DNA from: an uncultured Bacteroidales bacterium
GTDB taxonomy: Bacteria > Bacteroidota > Bacteroidia > Bacteroidales > Paludibacteraceae
Assembly (NCBI GenBank): GCA_937916355.1
Contig: CALFTM010000048.1
Span: forward strand, 3,088 to 67,087
DNA: 64,000 bases
Direction: 5' to 3'
Shown here: piece by piece, positions 53,476 to 62,328 of the stretch
Layout: each line of letters opens with the position of its first letter
Position numbering within the stretch: the stretch's first letter is position 1
Position numbers and translations under genes: made by a program
The notes under the pieces: generated by a model
Database searches by the model: none
The model's input: the letters and a program-made list of their open reading frames with translations, nothing else
What the model was told of the DNA's origin: nothing

Positions 53476-54540
53476 TTACTCAACAACAACACCGTTCAAA
53501 TTCACAATAAAAGAACTCTTTTGCGGGTCATTTGAAATGATGGTAATCCTCTGAGTGTACTTGCCGCTCTTCATGTTTCCTGAATTCACTTTGACACGAA
53601 TTGCACCTTGCTTGCCAGGCTTGATGGCCTTAGAAGGGAAAGTGATTTGAGAATTGGTAGCATCAATTGTCACAGAACGAAGAATCAATGGAGACTTACC
53701 ATTATTCTGAACCTTAAACTCATAAGTTTTAGTAGAACCCTTCTTGATATCACCTAAACTAACTGAATTAGCAACTGCCATCACAGGAGCATTTGCTTTT
53801 TGCTCTTCAGTCATCTTACCAAAGTCCTCAGCAATATTTCCGTACACTGAAATTGGGTTATCACTATAAACCTTTCCGTTCACAACCAAATTCACGAACT
53901 TTTTGAAAGATCCCCAATAATCAGAGCCATCACTTACCAATGTGAACTCAATCATCGCCATCTCTCCCGGTTTCAAAGTTTGAGGAGCAACAACTTTTAT
54001 GAAGTCTGTAACATTTTCAACTCCAATCTTAATTTCAGATTGTCCGTTATTGATAGCCTCAATCTTTGCAGTCTTACTATTTGGGAAGAAAACTGTATTG
54101 AAATACACATTCTTTTGTCTCAAACGAAGATCTCCGAATTGGTGTTGATACTTGTCCTCGATTTTCTGTGCCTTAGGAATCACCTCTCCCTTGATAGAAA
54201 GACGTTTTTCACCGGCATTACTTGAAACTGTAATTGTCTTATTAAATGATCCTGGGCGACCCGATGCGTTGTAAGTCACCTTGATAGATCCTTTTTCTCC
54301 CGGTTTTACTGGAGCTTTTGTCCAATCTGGGGTTGTACAACCACAAGACGCACGCACTTTCTGCAACACCAAATCAGCATCACCTGTATTAGTGAAGACA
54401 AACTCCGTTGACACTCGTCCTGACTCCTCTGGGAATGTCCCAAAATCATGAACAATTGACTCAAAACTAATCTGAGGGTCTGCTATCGCTGCCATAATTC
54501 CGGACAACAACACGACCAAAGACATAAATAATTTTTTCAT
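53476..54540 (-). CDS. Secreted DUF1573 protein with repeated Ig-like domains
   Basis: A 354-residue periplasmic protein with a signal peptide (LFMSLVVLLSGIMAAIA). The first domain is a clear DUF1573 repeat with VRASCGCTTPDWTKAPVKPG near residues 62-82. Two further ASH/HYDIN-like beta domains follow (FGDLRLRQKNVYFNTVFF and LGDIKKGSTKTYEFKVQNNG), without cysteines. It has its own promoter. The CGC motif is shared with the small DUF1573 protein at the other end of the cluster. Function is unknown. Confidence 0.88.
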   Translation of the reverse strand: MKKLFMSLVVLLSGIMAAIADPQISFESIVHDFGTFPEESGRVSTEFVFTNTGDADLVLQKVRASCGCTTPDWTKAPVKPGEKGSIKVTYNASGRPGSFNKTITVSSNAGEKRLSIKGEVIPKAQKIEDKYQHQFGDLRLRQKNVYFNTVFFPNSKTAKIEAINNGQSEIKIGVENVTDFIKVVAPQTLKPGEMAMIEFTLVSDGSDYWGSFKKFVNLVVNGKVYSDNPISVYGNIAEDFGKMTEEQKANAPVMAVANSVSLGDIKKGSTKTYEFKVQNNGKSPLILRSVTIDATNSQITFPSKAIKPGKQGAIRVKVNSGNMKSGKYTQRITIISNDPQKSSFIVNLNGVVVE

Positions 54541-54604
54541 ATCTAATTTCTTTTTTACTTTTTTTACTTAATCGCATTAACTATCTCACGAATAAACTCG
54601 AATG

Positions 54605-54612
54605 CAAATTTA
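54605..54612 (-). promoter_or_regulatory. -7 promoter element for the large DUF1573 gene
   Basis: Minus-strand TAAATTTG matches TAnnTTTG, 64 bases before ATG 54540. Confidence 0.5.
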
Positions 54613-54728
54613 TAAAATAATCGTACAACCAAAATTATTATTGCATTATTTTTCTTAATAAAACTTAAAAGAGCGCAGGATTTCAAATTCACATCAGGGT
54701 TCTATCCTTTTATATGACACATTTTTGG

Positions 54729-54736
54729 TAATTTTG
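54729..54736 (+). promoter_or_regulatory. -7 promoter element for the M23-C69 unit
   Basis: TAATTTTG matches TAnnTTTG, 55 bases before ATG 54792. Confidence 0.5.
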
Positions 54737-54791
54737 GATTTGAATCAAAATTAAAAAACAGAACCAAAAACAACGGTAAAAAAAAGAAGTA

Positions 54792-56501
54792 ATGAAAAAA
54801 TTTTCATTCATCCTCCTTTGGACTCTTATGTTCAATTGTGCGAATGCACAGTTAAACCAGTGGGAAATCGTTTCCCCTCTCGACTTTGAAACCACCCTTA
54901 GTGGTAATTTTGCAGAAATGAGGCGCAATCACTTCCACGGAGGATTAGATCTACGCACCAACGGAGAAGAGAATAAACCGGTTTACTCCATCGACGATGG
55001 ATATGTTTCAAAAATCACTATTTCAAGGACAGGATACGGGAAGTGCGCATTCATCAATCACCCGAACGGCTACACCTCCGTATATGGACATCTCAACGGT
55101 TTTGTCCCAAAGCTGGACTCAATCCTAAAAGCCAAACAGTATGGCGAAAGAAAATTTGAAGTAACCTTGGAACTCACCCCCGACCAATACCCTTTGAAAA
55201 AAGGTGAAAAATTCGCCCTTTCAGGAAATACTGGAGCATCAGGAGGGCCTCACGTCCATTTTGAAATACGAAAAACGGATGACGGGACAATGAGAAATCC
55301 CTATTTGCTTAAAAACAGGCCTTATGGTTTTTCTGATAGTAAGAGACCTAAAATTTTTGGCATCAAACTATATGGATTAAAGAACTCAGGCATTGTCAAT
55401 AATACTTCAGAAAAGAAATTCAGAGTCATAACAAACAAACAAAACATAAGGCAAGTTCAGTCTGGCGGAGACATTTCTGCATGGGGAACCATAGGTTTCT
55501 CGATCAAGGCCAACGACTACATGACAGGTACGGGGTTCACCTATACTCCTCGCCATCTTCGGTTATATGCTGATGGAAAAAAGATATCCGAAATCACCAT
55601 AGATAGTTTCCTATTTCAAGACACCCGTGCACTCAACGCTTTCATTGATTATCCGCAATGGGCAAAAAGTAGAGAGTTTTTCATGAAATCATTCAAGGCA
55701 TCCAATAGCCCGTTAGCACTCTCAGCTCCACAACCTTACGGAACACTCGTCGTGGACGAAGAGAGAGACTACAACATCGTCTATGAAGTGGAGGATGACT
55801 TTGGCAACAAAGACAGAATCTCATTCATTATAAAAGGAGAAAAGAATGAAATCCCCGCTTCCACGAAGCCAGACTCCCTATTCATCAAGTGTGGGCAATC
55901 CTTCTTCTTCAACAAAGGAGACTTCGGGATGTGGTTTTCTGCCAACTCCCTTTATGAAGATTTGGAACACAATTTCACAAGAACAGATTCTGAGAAATAT
56001 TATTCAGACATATTTTCCATCGGAAGTGTACTTGACCCGCTACACACTCTCTGCGACATCTCCATCAAAATCAAGTCCGACACCATACCCGACAAACAAA
56101 AATATTACATCGCAAAACTCAATGCGCAAAACATCGCTTCGGGTTCTGCGGGGGGATTATACAATGAAAACGGCTACATCACTGGGAAGACCAACACTTT
56201 TGGCAAATTCGCAGTATTTGTAGACGATACCAAACCAGTCATTGCACCAGTGCATACCAACAAATTGAGAAACCTCCCCTACCTCCGGTTTAAGATTTAT
56301 GACACACAATCTGGCATTGCCTCATACGACGCATACATAGATGACATCTGGGTCATGTTCGAGTATGATGCAAAAACCCAACAAATAACCTATTGGATAG
56401 ACAAAACCCAAATCAAAGAATTTCAAAACCACACACTTAAAGTTGTTGTAAAAGATAACTGCGGAAACGTTTCTGAATTCACCAAACAAATATATTGGTA
56501 A
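54792..56501 (+). CDS. Secreted M23-family (LytM) endopeptidase
   Basis: A 569-residue envelope protein with a signal peptide (FILLWTLMFNCANA). The M23 domain lies near the N-terminus: HFHGGLDLR (zinc His and Asp), then SGNTGASGGPHVHFEIR with the HxH pair. It would cut peptidoglycan peptides. The remaining 370 residues are beta-rich repeats (VYEVEDDFGNKDR, VVVKDNCGNVSEF) of a kind seen in Bacteroidota homologues, probably for binding or positioning. The C69 gene follows after 21 bases. Confidence 0.9.
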   Translation: MKKFSFILLWTLMFNCANAQLNQWEIVSPLDFETTLSGNFAEMRRNHFHGGLDLRTNGEENKPVYSIDDGYVSKITISRTGYGKCAFINHPNGYTSVYGHLNGFVPKLDSILKAKQYGERKFEVTLELTPDQYPLKKGEKFALSGNTGASGGPHVHFEIRKTDDGTMRNPYLLKNRPYGFSDSKRPKIFGIKLYGLKNSGIVNNTSEKKFRVITNKQNIRQVQSGGDISAWGTIGFSIKANDYMTGTGFTYTPRHLRLYADGKKISEITIDSFLFQDTRALNAFIDYPQWAKSREFFMKSFKASNSPLALSAPQPYGTLVVDEERDYNIVYEVEDDFGNKDRISFIIKGEKNEIPASTKPDSLFIKCGQSFFFNKGDFGMWFSANSLYEDLEHNFTRTDSEKYYSDIFSIGSVLDPLHTLCDISIKIKSDTIPDKQKYYIAKLNAQNIASGSAGGLYNENGYITGKTNTFGKFAVFVDDTKPVIAPVHTNKLRNLPYLRFKIYDTQSGIASYDAYIDDIWVMFEYDAKTQQITYWIDKTQIKEFQNHTLKVVVKDNCGNVSEFTKQIYW

Positions 56502-56522
56502 AAACGACAAAAAATTAAAAAT

Positions 56523-58181
56523 ATGAAAAAAAGAAACTCCTCGATTTTCAAAGCAATCCTCACATTGCTTTTCGTATCGACCTCCTCTATTCTCACATGG
56601 GCAGGAACAAATATCATTGTAGGAAAAAATGCCTCCACAGACGGATCGACCTTCTGCACATATACTGCAGACTCCTATTATCTCTACGGAGACCTATCCT
56701 TCTATCCTTCCGCCACCTATTCAAAATATACTCAAACGAAAATTTTCGGATGGGACACGCATCGGTATCAGGGAATGATCGAACAAACCGGAGAGACCTA
56801 CGCTGTGCTTGGTAATATCAACGAACATCAAGTCTGCATCACAGAATCCACATTCGGAGGAAGAAAGGAATTGATAGACACAACCGGCGTGCTCGACTAC
56901 GGAAATCTCATTTACGTCACCCTCCAACGTGCCAAAACCGCGAAAGAAGCCCTACTTGTCATGACCGAACTGGTTGAAGAATATGGTTACTGTAGTTCCG
57001 GGGAGACATTCTCCATCGCCGACCCTAATGAAATATGGATAATGGAAATGATTGGTAAGGGTCCAGACATCAAAGGTGCGGTATGGGTAGCACTTAAATT
57101 ACCGGACGACTGTATTAGCGCACATTCCAACCACTCTCGAATCACTACTTTTCCTTTAAACGACAGAGCCAACTGCCTCTATTCTAAAGATGTGATCTCC
57201 TTCGCAAGAGAAAAAGGCTACTTTGATGGAAAAAACAAAGATTTCAGTTTTTCTGATGCCTACGACCCCATGTCCTTTAATGCAAGAAGATTTTGCGATG
57301 CGAGGGTATGGAGCATATACAAGAGCGTTTGCAAAGAGACAGAAAAAAACATAGACTACATATTGGGAAAAAATGACGAACGACTTCCATTGTGGGTTAA
57401 ACCAGACCAAAAAGTCTCCTTATTGCAACTAAAGAACCTTCAACGAGACCATTTTGAGAACTCGCCCCTTTCCATGGCGAACGACCCCGGAGCAGAACCC
57501 TTTAAAGCCGAATTCAGATACGAACCTCGAATTTGGGAATTTGAAGGAAAAAAGTATTTCAACGAGACTCCCACAGCCGGACCTAAAAACGCTTTTTCAT
57601 TTGTCGCACAGATGCGAAGTTGGTTACCCAACAAAATTGGAGGAGTATTATGGTTTGGCGTAGATGATGCCAACTTCACAGTCTACATCCCCATATATTG
57701 TGGGACAACAGAAGTTCCTGCATGTTTCAGACGAGGCAATGGCAGTCTGCTAAGATTTTCATGGGATGCAGCCTACTGGGTATTCAACTGGGTCTCCAAT
57801 ATGGCGTACGCTAAATACCAATACCTTGCCCCTGACATCAAAAATGCGCAAGCTGAATTTGAGCAAAAATTAGAAGACAACCTTCAAGTAGTCGAAGAAG
57901 CGGCACAGTCCCTCTACAAAAAATCGCCAGAGTACGCCATGCGCTTTTTAACAGAATACTCCCAAAACCAAGCCAATCTGATGATGCAACAATGGAAAGC
58001 ACTGGGAGAACACCTGATGGTCAAATACACCGATGGAAACATCAAACGAGAACGCAAAGGGAAATTCATAGACAACGGCTGGGGCGTACCCTCCGACATC
58101 CAGACTCCCGGTTATTCTGAAGAATACTACAAATCTATCGTAGATAGCACAGGAACTCGATTCCTCTTGATCGAAGAATAA
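56523..58181 (+). CDS. C69-family dipeptidase homologue lacking the usual N-terminal cysteine
   Basis: A 552-residue secreted protein of the C69 (dipeptidase A) Ntn-hydrolase family. Signal peptide to about residue 26 (SSILTWA), then GTNIIVGKNASTDGSTF. Family blocks follow: GNINEHQVCITESTFGGR, IADPNEIWIMEM and GKGPDIKGAVWVAL. In the usual form the residue before TN.IVGK is the nucleophile cysteine exposed by processing; here it is Gly28. A cysteine occurs later (STFCTY). It is probably cotranscribed with the M23 peptidase. Confidence 0.85.
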   Translation: MKKRNSSIFKAILTLLFVSTSSILTWAGTNIIVGKNASTDGSTFCTYTADSYYLYGDLSFYPSATYSKYTQTKIFGWDTHRYQGMIEQTGETYAVLGNINEHQVCITESTFGGRKELIDTTGVLDYGNLIYVTLQRAKTAKEALLVMTELVEEYGYCSSGETFSIADPNEIWIMEMIGKGPDIKGAVWVALKLPDDCISAHSNHSRITTFPLNDRANCLYSKDVISFAREKGYFDGKNKDFSFSDAYDPMSFNARRFCDARVWSIYKSVCKETEKNIDYILGKNDERLPLWVKPDQKVSLLQLKNLQRDHFENSPLSMANDPGAEPFKAEFRYEPRIWEFEGKKYFNETPTAGPKNAFSFVAQMRSWLPNKIGGVLWFGVDDANFTVYIPIYCGTTEVPACFRRGNGSLLRFSWDAAYWVFNWVSNMAYAKYQYLAPDIKNAQAEFEQKLEDNLQVVEEAAQSLYKKSPEYAMRFLTEYSQNQANLMMQQWKALGEHLMVKYTDGNIKRERKGKFIDNGWGVPSDIQTPGYSEEYYKSIVDSTGTRFLLIEE

Positions 58182-58186
58182 AAAAA

Positions 58187-58218
58187 AACGGGCTTCATAA
58201 AGTTTCTTGAAGCCCGTT
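58187..58218. terminator. Bidirectional terminator between the C69 and glf genes
   Basis: AACGGGCTTCA (58187-58197) pairs perfectly with TGAAGCCCGTT (58208-58218), with A and T runs on the two sides. It serves converging genes. Confidence 0.88.
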
Positions 58219-58238
58219 TTTTTTTATTTATCACAAAA

Positions 58239-59366
58239 TCACTCCCAAAACGAAAGCGCTTTCTCCACAATCGGAGCCATATCATAGTACTTGTACTCAG
58301 CCAAACGACCACCGAAAATTACGTTAGTTTCTGCATCTGCCAACGACTTGTATTTTGCATATAAGGCATTATTTTTATCGTCATTAACCGGATAATATGG
58401 CTCCATACCCTCTTTCCATTCTGTCGAAAACTCTTTAGAGATAACAGTTTTCGGACAATCGTACACAGCCTGACCAAACATTTCAAAATGCTTATGCTCT
58501 ATGCTGCGAGTATAAGGCACAGATTTCTCTGTATAGTTCACAACCGCATTTCCTTGCAAATTAGGACAATCATGTATCTCCTCCTCAAATCGGACGGTAC
58601 GATACTCCAATTTCCCAAACCGATAATCGTAAAATTCATCTATTTTGCCTGTGAACACAACCTTATCAGCCAAACCGCTCCAATAAACTCTATCCTCAAA
58701 AAAGTCAACCCCTATTTTAGTTTCAATACCAGCTAACAAACCTTCAATCAACTTATTATACCCTCCCATTGGAATTCCTTGGTAAGAATCATTGAAATAG
58801 TTATTATCAAACACGAAACGGACAGGCAGACGTTTTATTATAAATGGAGGCAAATCCGTACATTTTCTGCCCCATTGCTTTTCTGTATAATCACGAATCA
58901 AAGCTTCATAAATGTCCTTACCTATCAACAACTGAGCTTGTTCTTCCAGATTTCGAGGTTCAGCAACGCCTTCCGCAGCCATTTTTGCAACTGCTTCTGC
59001 CTTTTGCTCTTCTATCTTTGCTTTTGCCTCTTCTGGTGTTGTCACTCCCCACATCTGATAAAAAGTGTTCATATTAAATGGTAGATTATAAAGTTTTCCC
59101 TTATAATTTGCCACAGGAGAATTTGTGTACCTATTAAACTCCACAATCGAGTTTACAAAATCCCACACTTTCTTATTGGATGTATGAAAAATATGCGCAC
59201 CATATTTATGCACATTGATTCCTTCAATATTCTCACAATAAACATTTCCACCCAAATGCGGACGCTTATCAATAACCAAACAAGACTTTCCTGCCCTCTT
59301 CGCCATATAGGCAAACGTTGCTCCAAACAAACCGGAGCCAACAATTAAATAATCGTATTTACACAT
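58239..59366 (-). CDS. glf: UDP-galactopyranose mutase
   Basis: A 375-residue FAD enzyme converting UDP-galactopyranose to the furanose form for surface glycans. It has the N-terminal dinucleotide motif YLIVGSGLFGATFA, the IDKRPHLGGNVY strand, KYGAHIFHTS, the conserved EKQWGRKCTDLP block and the C-terminal VIFGGRLAEYKYYDM. Length is normal. It points toward the glycosyltransferase remnant at the window edge, with accessory genes in between. Confidence 0.95.
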   Translation of the reverse strand: MCKYDYLIVGSGLFGATFAYMAKRAGKSCLVIDKRPHLGGNVYCENIEGINVHKYGAHIFHTSNKKVWDFVNSIVEFNRYTNSPVANYKGKLYNLPFNMNTFYQMWGVTTPEEAKAKIEEQKAEAVAKMAAEGVAEPRNLEEQAQLLIGKDIYEALIRDYTEKQWGRKCTDLPPFIIKRLPVRFVFDNNYFNDSYQGIPMGGYNKLIEGLLAGIETKIGVDFFEDRVYWSGLADKVVFTGKIDEFYDYRFGKLEYRTVRFEEEIHDCPNLQGNAVVNYTEKSVPYTRSIEHKHFEMFGQAVYDCPKTVISKEFSTEWKEGMEPYYPVNDDKNNALYAKYKSLADAETNVIFGGRLAEYKYYDMAPIVEKALSFWE

Positions 59367-59390
59367 ACTTTTTTTGTAATTAGCTAAAAT

Positions 59391-60245
59391 TTATAAAACA
59401 GACTCCCATAAATCACATAAGCATTCTCTTACCCTCTCTATATCAAAATACTCCGGATCAAAGTCTTTTTCAATGCCACTCCATTCCAACAATTCTCGTT
59501 CTTCTGTTGTTTTGCGTTTTTTGCCCCAGATTTCCAATATATTTTCATATCCCCAAATACCTCCGCAATCTTCTGGCGGACAGGCTCCGACTCCTTTCAA
59601 TATTTTTATACAAGGAGCTTCGTCAGGTCCATATTCCCTGATTTTTTTCAACCAAATTTCATGTCTCCAATCATCTCCAAAATCATAGTCAAAACGAACA
59701 CGCTTCCCTTTTTCCTTAAATACCATCGAAACAGAATACTCTTCAGCATCACACACCTCGCGACGAGATGCAAATCCCCAGAACATATCATCCTCTTCAA
59801 TGCAAGCTCGATTTTTAAATATTGTATTTTTATGCTTAAACTGATGCAAATGTTCATTTTCCCACCCCACCGCAATCATAACAACATGCGCAAAAAACTC
59901 CAAAGAGATGTTAGATGGGACTTCCACCTCACGCCAAATTGGAAGAGGGGCATCGTTCAGCTTGATACGAATATGATATGCATAAGCCGGCTCATCATTA
60001 AACAAAATCACTTTGGGAAGTTCGAATGGATCCAACGCTTCAAAATCTTCGCATTCGCCATCTGACGAATCTTCATTATTTCTGGCAGCGACAGGTCTTC
60101 CTAAGGTCTCATAGATTTCCGCAACTATTTTCATTAAATCCTCATTACTATGTACTCCAATAGATTCCAAAAAATCTCTATCCGACTTAGACAATTGTTC
60201 TTTGAATTCTGAAAAATCGGGCATTTTATCTTCTAATTTACTCAT
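59391..60245 (-). CDS. Plasmid pRiA4b ORF-3-like protein
   Basis: A 284-residue cytoplasmic protein. An N-terminal helical part (about 1-70) precedes the PRiA4_ORF3 domain: YHIRIKLNDAPLPIWREVEVP, then GWENEHLHQF, FDYDFGDDWRHEI, and the cysteine-containing GACPPEDCGG. The family is scattered across plasmids, transposons and genomes, and its function is unknown. It is 24 bases upstream of glf on the same strand but not related in function as far as is known. Its presence fits an accessory region. Confidence 0.88.
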   Translation of the reverse strand: MSKLEDKMPDFSEFKEQLSKSDRDFLESIGVHSNEDLMKIVAEIYETLGRPVAARNNEDSSDGECEDFEALDPFELPKVILFNDEPAYAYHIRIKLNDAPLPIWREVEVPSNISLEFFAHVVMIAVGWENEHLHQFKHKNTIFKNRACIEEDDMFWGFASRREVCDAEEYSVSMVFKEKGKRVRFDYDFGDDWRHEIWLKKIREYGPDEAPCIKILKGVGACPPEDCGGIWGYENILEIWGKKRKTTEERELLEWSGIEKDFDPEYFDIERVRECLCDLWESVL

Positions 60246-60414
60246 ATTCTACAATTAAAATTTTTATTCATAAAAACGGGATTTCTCAAATCTCACAAAA
60301 ACACATCGTCACTTCAATATCCTCCCCTGCTTTTCATCTTTATCACCACTTCCCAAACAATCTCTGCTATTTATTGTCAAACAATACTATTGCCAATTAA
60401 TCAACGCTTATATT

Positions 60415-61980
60415 CTATAAATCCTCAATCAAACATCCATCAATGTTCCTCTTATCGCCACTAAAATTCGCACCAATCAAAACAATCTTCTTGCCGCTTG
60501 CCATAAATGGCTGAGCGTAGTTCTTCTTCTTGATTTGCTCCATCGCCTCTTCTGCCGTACCGTTATATTTAAACTCGAAAATATAGACATAATCGGCAGT
60601 CTCTATGGTCATATCTACTCTGCCGTTGGAAGTATGAAACTCTGCCTTGGTATAGAGACCACAAAGGTTGCACAAGATGAAAAGCACATTCTGATAGTGA
60701 TTTTCGGTATCTTTGATGAGGTCATACGGAGTGTTGGCAAAGAATGATTCCAAACGGTTCATGAAAGCTTCCACGTCTCCTGACCTCACCTCCTCTACAA
60801 AACACTTTATTTCAAAAGCGGCAGCACTTGGTCGAGCTGATGTGTAATGCGGTATCAGATAGTACAGAAAATCACGTTTCACCTCCTCATTCGGGAAATC
60901 CAACTTGTACAACTTCATACGAGACTTGTATTCCTTGATTGTCAAATACCCACATTTGTACAGCACCGAGACAGAACAAGCTGAAGTCAACCATGAATTC
61001 CCTTTCAGCGTATATGGGTCTATCACAGCTCCAATAGTTGTTTCTAAGTTACAATCATCCCTTTTTAGCAATTTTACAAGATAATTAGGTGAGCCTGACT
61101 GAAACCAATAACTACCGAGTTTATTTTCGCAAAACACATTGAGTAAACTCCATGGGTTATAAACACCTTGAGTGTTCTCCGAGAAATGGTAGCCATTATA
61201 AAGTTTGTCTATTTTACTGTACGCATCTTCAATCGTAATTTTTTGTTTATCAGCTAATCTGTGTATGTATGGGGCAAGCACTCCTTTCAGATCATCATCC
61301 AAAAAGCCGCAAATATCATTATATCGTCTGTCAATAGAAATGTCTGTCAGATTGTTTAAATCGCCAAAAACCGTTTCCGGTCTAAATCCGGTTATTCCAA
61401 CTAAAAGAGCAAATTTGAAGTAGCCATCCATGCTTTTTAAAGGACTAAAGAAACCCATTAAAATATCAAGATACTCTCTTTGCAAAGTTTCATTGCCAAT
61501 CGTCTCGAGCATCGGCTTGTCAACCTCATCTACAAGTAACACCACTCGCTGACCGCTCTTCTCGTATGCTCGTTTGATAACACCTTGAAACCTTGAATTA
61601 ATGGACGTCTCATCTTCACATCTTCCATACTGGTCTTCCCATTTCGACAAATAATAAGAGAGGTGTTTTTCTAACGCACTTCTGTCGTTGTAAAGACACG
61701 CATTAAAATCCAAGTGCAGCACCGGATGCACCGTCCATTTCTGCTCCAACTGCTCAACTGCCAAACCTTTGAACAACTCTTTCTTGCCAAGAAAATAGGC
61801 TTTCAAAGTACTGATAAGCAAACTTTTGCCGAACCGACGAGGACGAGATAGGAAATAGTAACGACCAGTGGAGGCAAGACTATGCATCAAAGCCGTTTTG
61901 TCCACATACAAATAGCCATCATTTATAAGGCTCTCAAAATCCTGAATGCCGATTGGCAAGTTTTTTAACGTCTGCTCCAT
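60415..61980 (-). CDS. AAA-ATPase-like protein with PD-(D/E)XK nuclease domain (DUF1703)
   Basis: A 521-residue protein of the AAA-ATPase_like/DUF1703 type, abundant in Bacteroidales. N-terminal FESLINDGYLYVDKT, a Walker A variant SRPRRFGKS near 45-53, Walker B VVLLVDEVDKP near 147, and TDISIDRRY are typical. The C-terminus has GRVDMTIE and YIFEFKYNG, the D and ExK of a nuclease-like fold, then KKNYAQPF. Biological role is unknown; mobility and defence have been suggested for relatives. It has its own promoter. Confidence 0.88.
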   Translation of the reverse strand: MEQTLKNLPIGIQDFESLINDGYLYVDKTALMHSLASTGRYYFLSRPRRFGKSLLISTLKAYFLGKKELFKGLAVEQLEQKWTVHPVLHLDFNACLYNDRSALEKHLSYYLSKWEDQYGRCEDETSINSRFQGVIKRAYEKSGQRVVLLVDEVDKPMLETIGNETLQREYLDILMGFFSPLKSMDGYFKFALLVGITGFRPETVFGDLNNLTDISIDRRYNDICGFLDDDLKGVLAPYIHRLADKQKITIEDAYSKIDKLYNGYHFSENTQGVYNPWSLLNVFCENKLGSYWFQSGSPNYLVKLLKRDDCNLETTIGAVIDPYTLKGNSWLTSACSVSVLYKCGYLTIKEYKSRMKLYKLDFPNEEVKRDFLYYLIPHYTSARPSAAAFEIKCFVEEVRSGDVEAFMNRLESFFANTPYDLIKDTENHYQNVLFILCNLCGLYTKAEFHTSNGRVDMTIETADYVYIFEFKYNGTAEEAMEQIKKKNYAQPFMASGKKIVLIGANFSGDKRNIDGCLIEDL

Positions 61981-61998
61981 AAACTTTTGATTTTACCA

Positions 61999-62006
61999 CA
62001 AAGATA
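61999..62006 (-). promoter_or_regulatory. -7 promoter element for the AAA-ATPase/DUF1703 gene
   Basis: Minus-strand TATCTTTG is a full match to TAnnTTTG, 18 bases before ATG 61980. Confidence 0.65.
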
Positions 62007-62080
62007 ATGGTTTCAATGTGATTTCATAAAGTTGAAACAAAATTTATATAATATCGTTTGTGTAAATCTTCAAAAACTCT

Positions 62081-62107
62081 AAAAAAAAACGGCTCAAAAT
62101 TGAGCCG
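62081..62107 (-). terminator. Terminator after the candidate RNA
   Basis: CGGCTCAA (62090-62097) pairs with TTGAGCCG (62100-62107), and on the minus strand nine T residues follow. The T run exists on one side only, so transcription arrives from the right. Confidence 0.8.
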
Positions 62108-62315
62108 CATAATATCTTCAAAAGAAACAACAATACTTCTTCAACTTCATGGATTAGCATCTCATTCATACACTCCGGAGTTAGACTCCCAGTCTCTTCT
62201 CATTCACCTCTACAGCCCGAGCGTTATTGTATCCCGCTCATACTTGATCTTGTCAGATACATCAAGACCAAGATGCCATAACCCTTGCGTGTTGGAGTTC
62301 TTTGAATAGCGTATA
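62090..62315 (-). ncRNA. Candidate structured RNA of about 200 bases
   Basis: This stretch lies between the orphan gene's stop (62329) and the minus-strand terminator. It is less AT-rich than the neighbouring spacers and carries no convincing protein. On the minus strand its two ends can pair, with small bulges: TATTCAAAGAA near 62300 with TTCTTTTGAAGATA near 62120, CAACA with TGTTG, then ATGG/CCAT and CATCT/AGATG. Local hairpins occur inside: GAGCG/CGCTC, AGACT/AGTCT, and the palindrome ACTCCGGAGT (62172-62181). A long interrupted rod ended by a terminator recalls 6S-type RNAs, but no family match was tested. Confidence 0.35.
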
Positions 62316-62328
62316 ACGGGTATTTGAG

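Noticed and set aside
62058..62309. 83-codon plus-strand frame across the candidate RNA
   Set aside because: It runs against the terminator direction, contains the hairpin sequences as codons and shows no domain.
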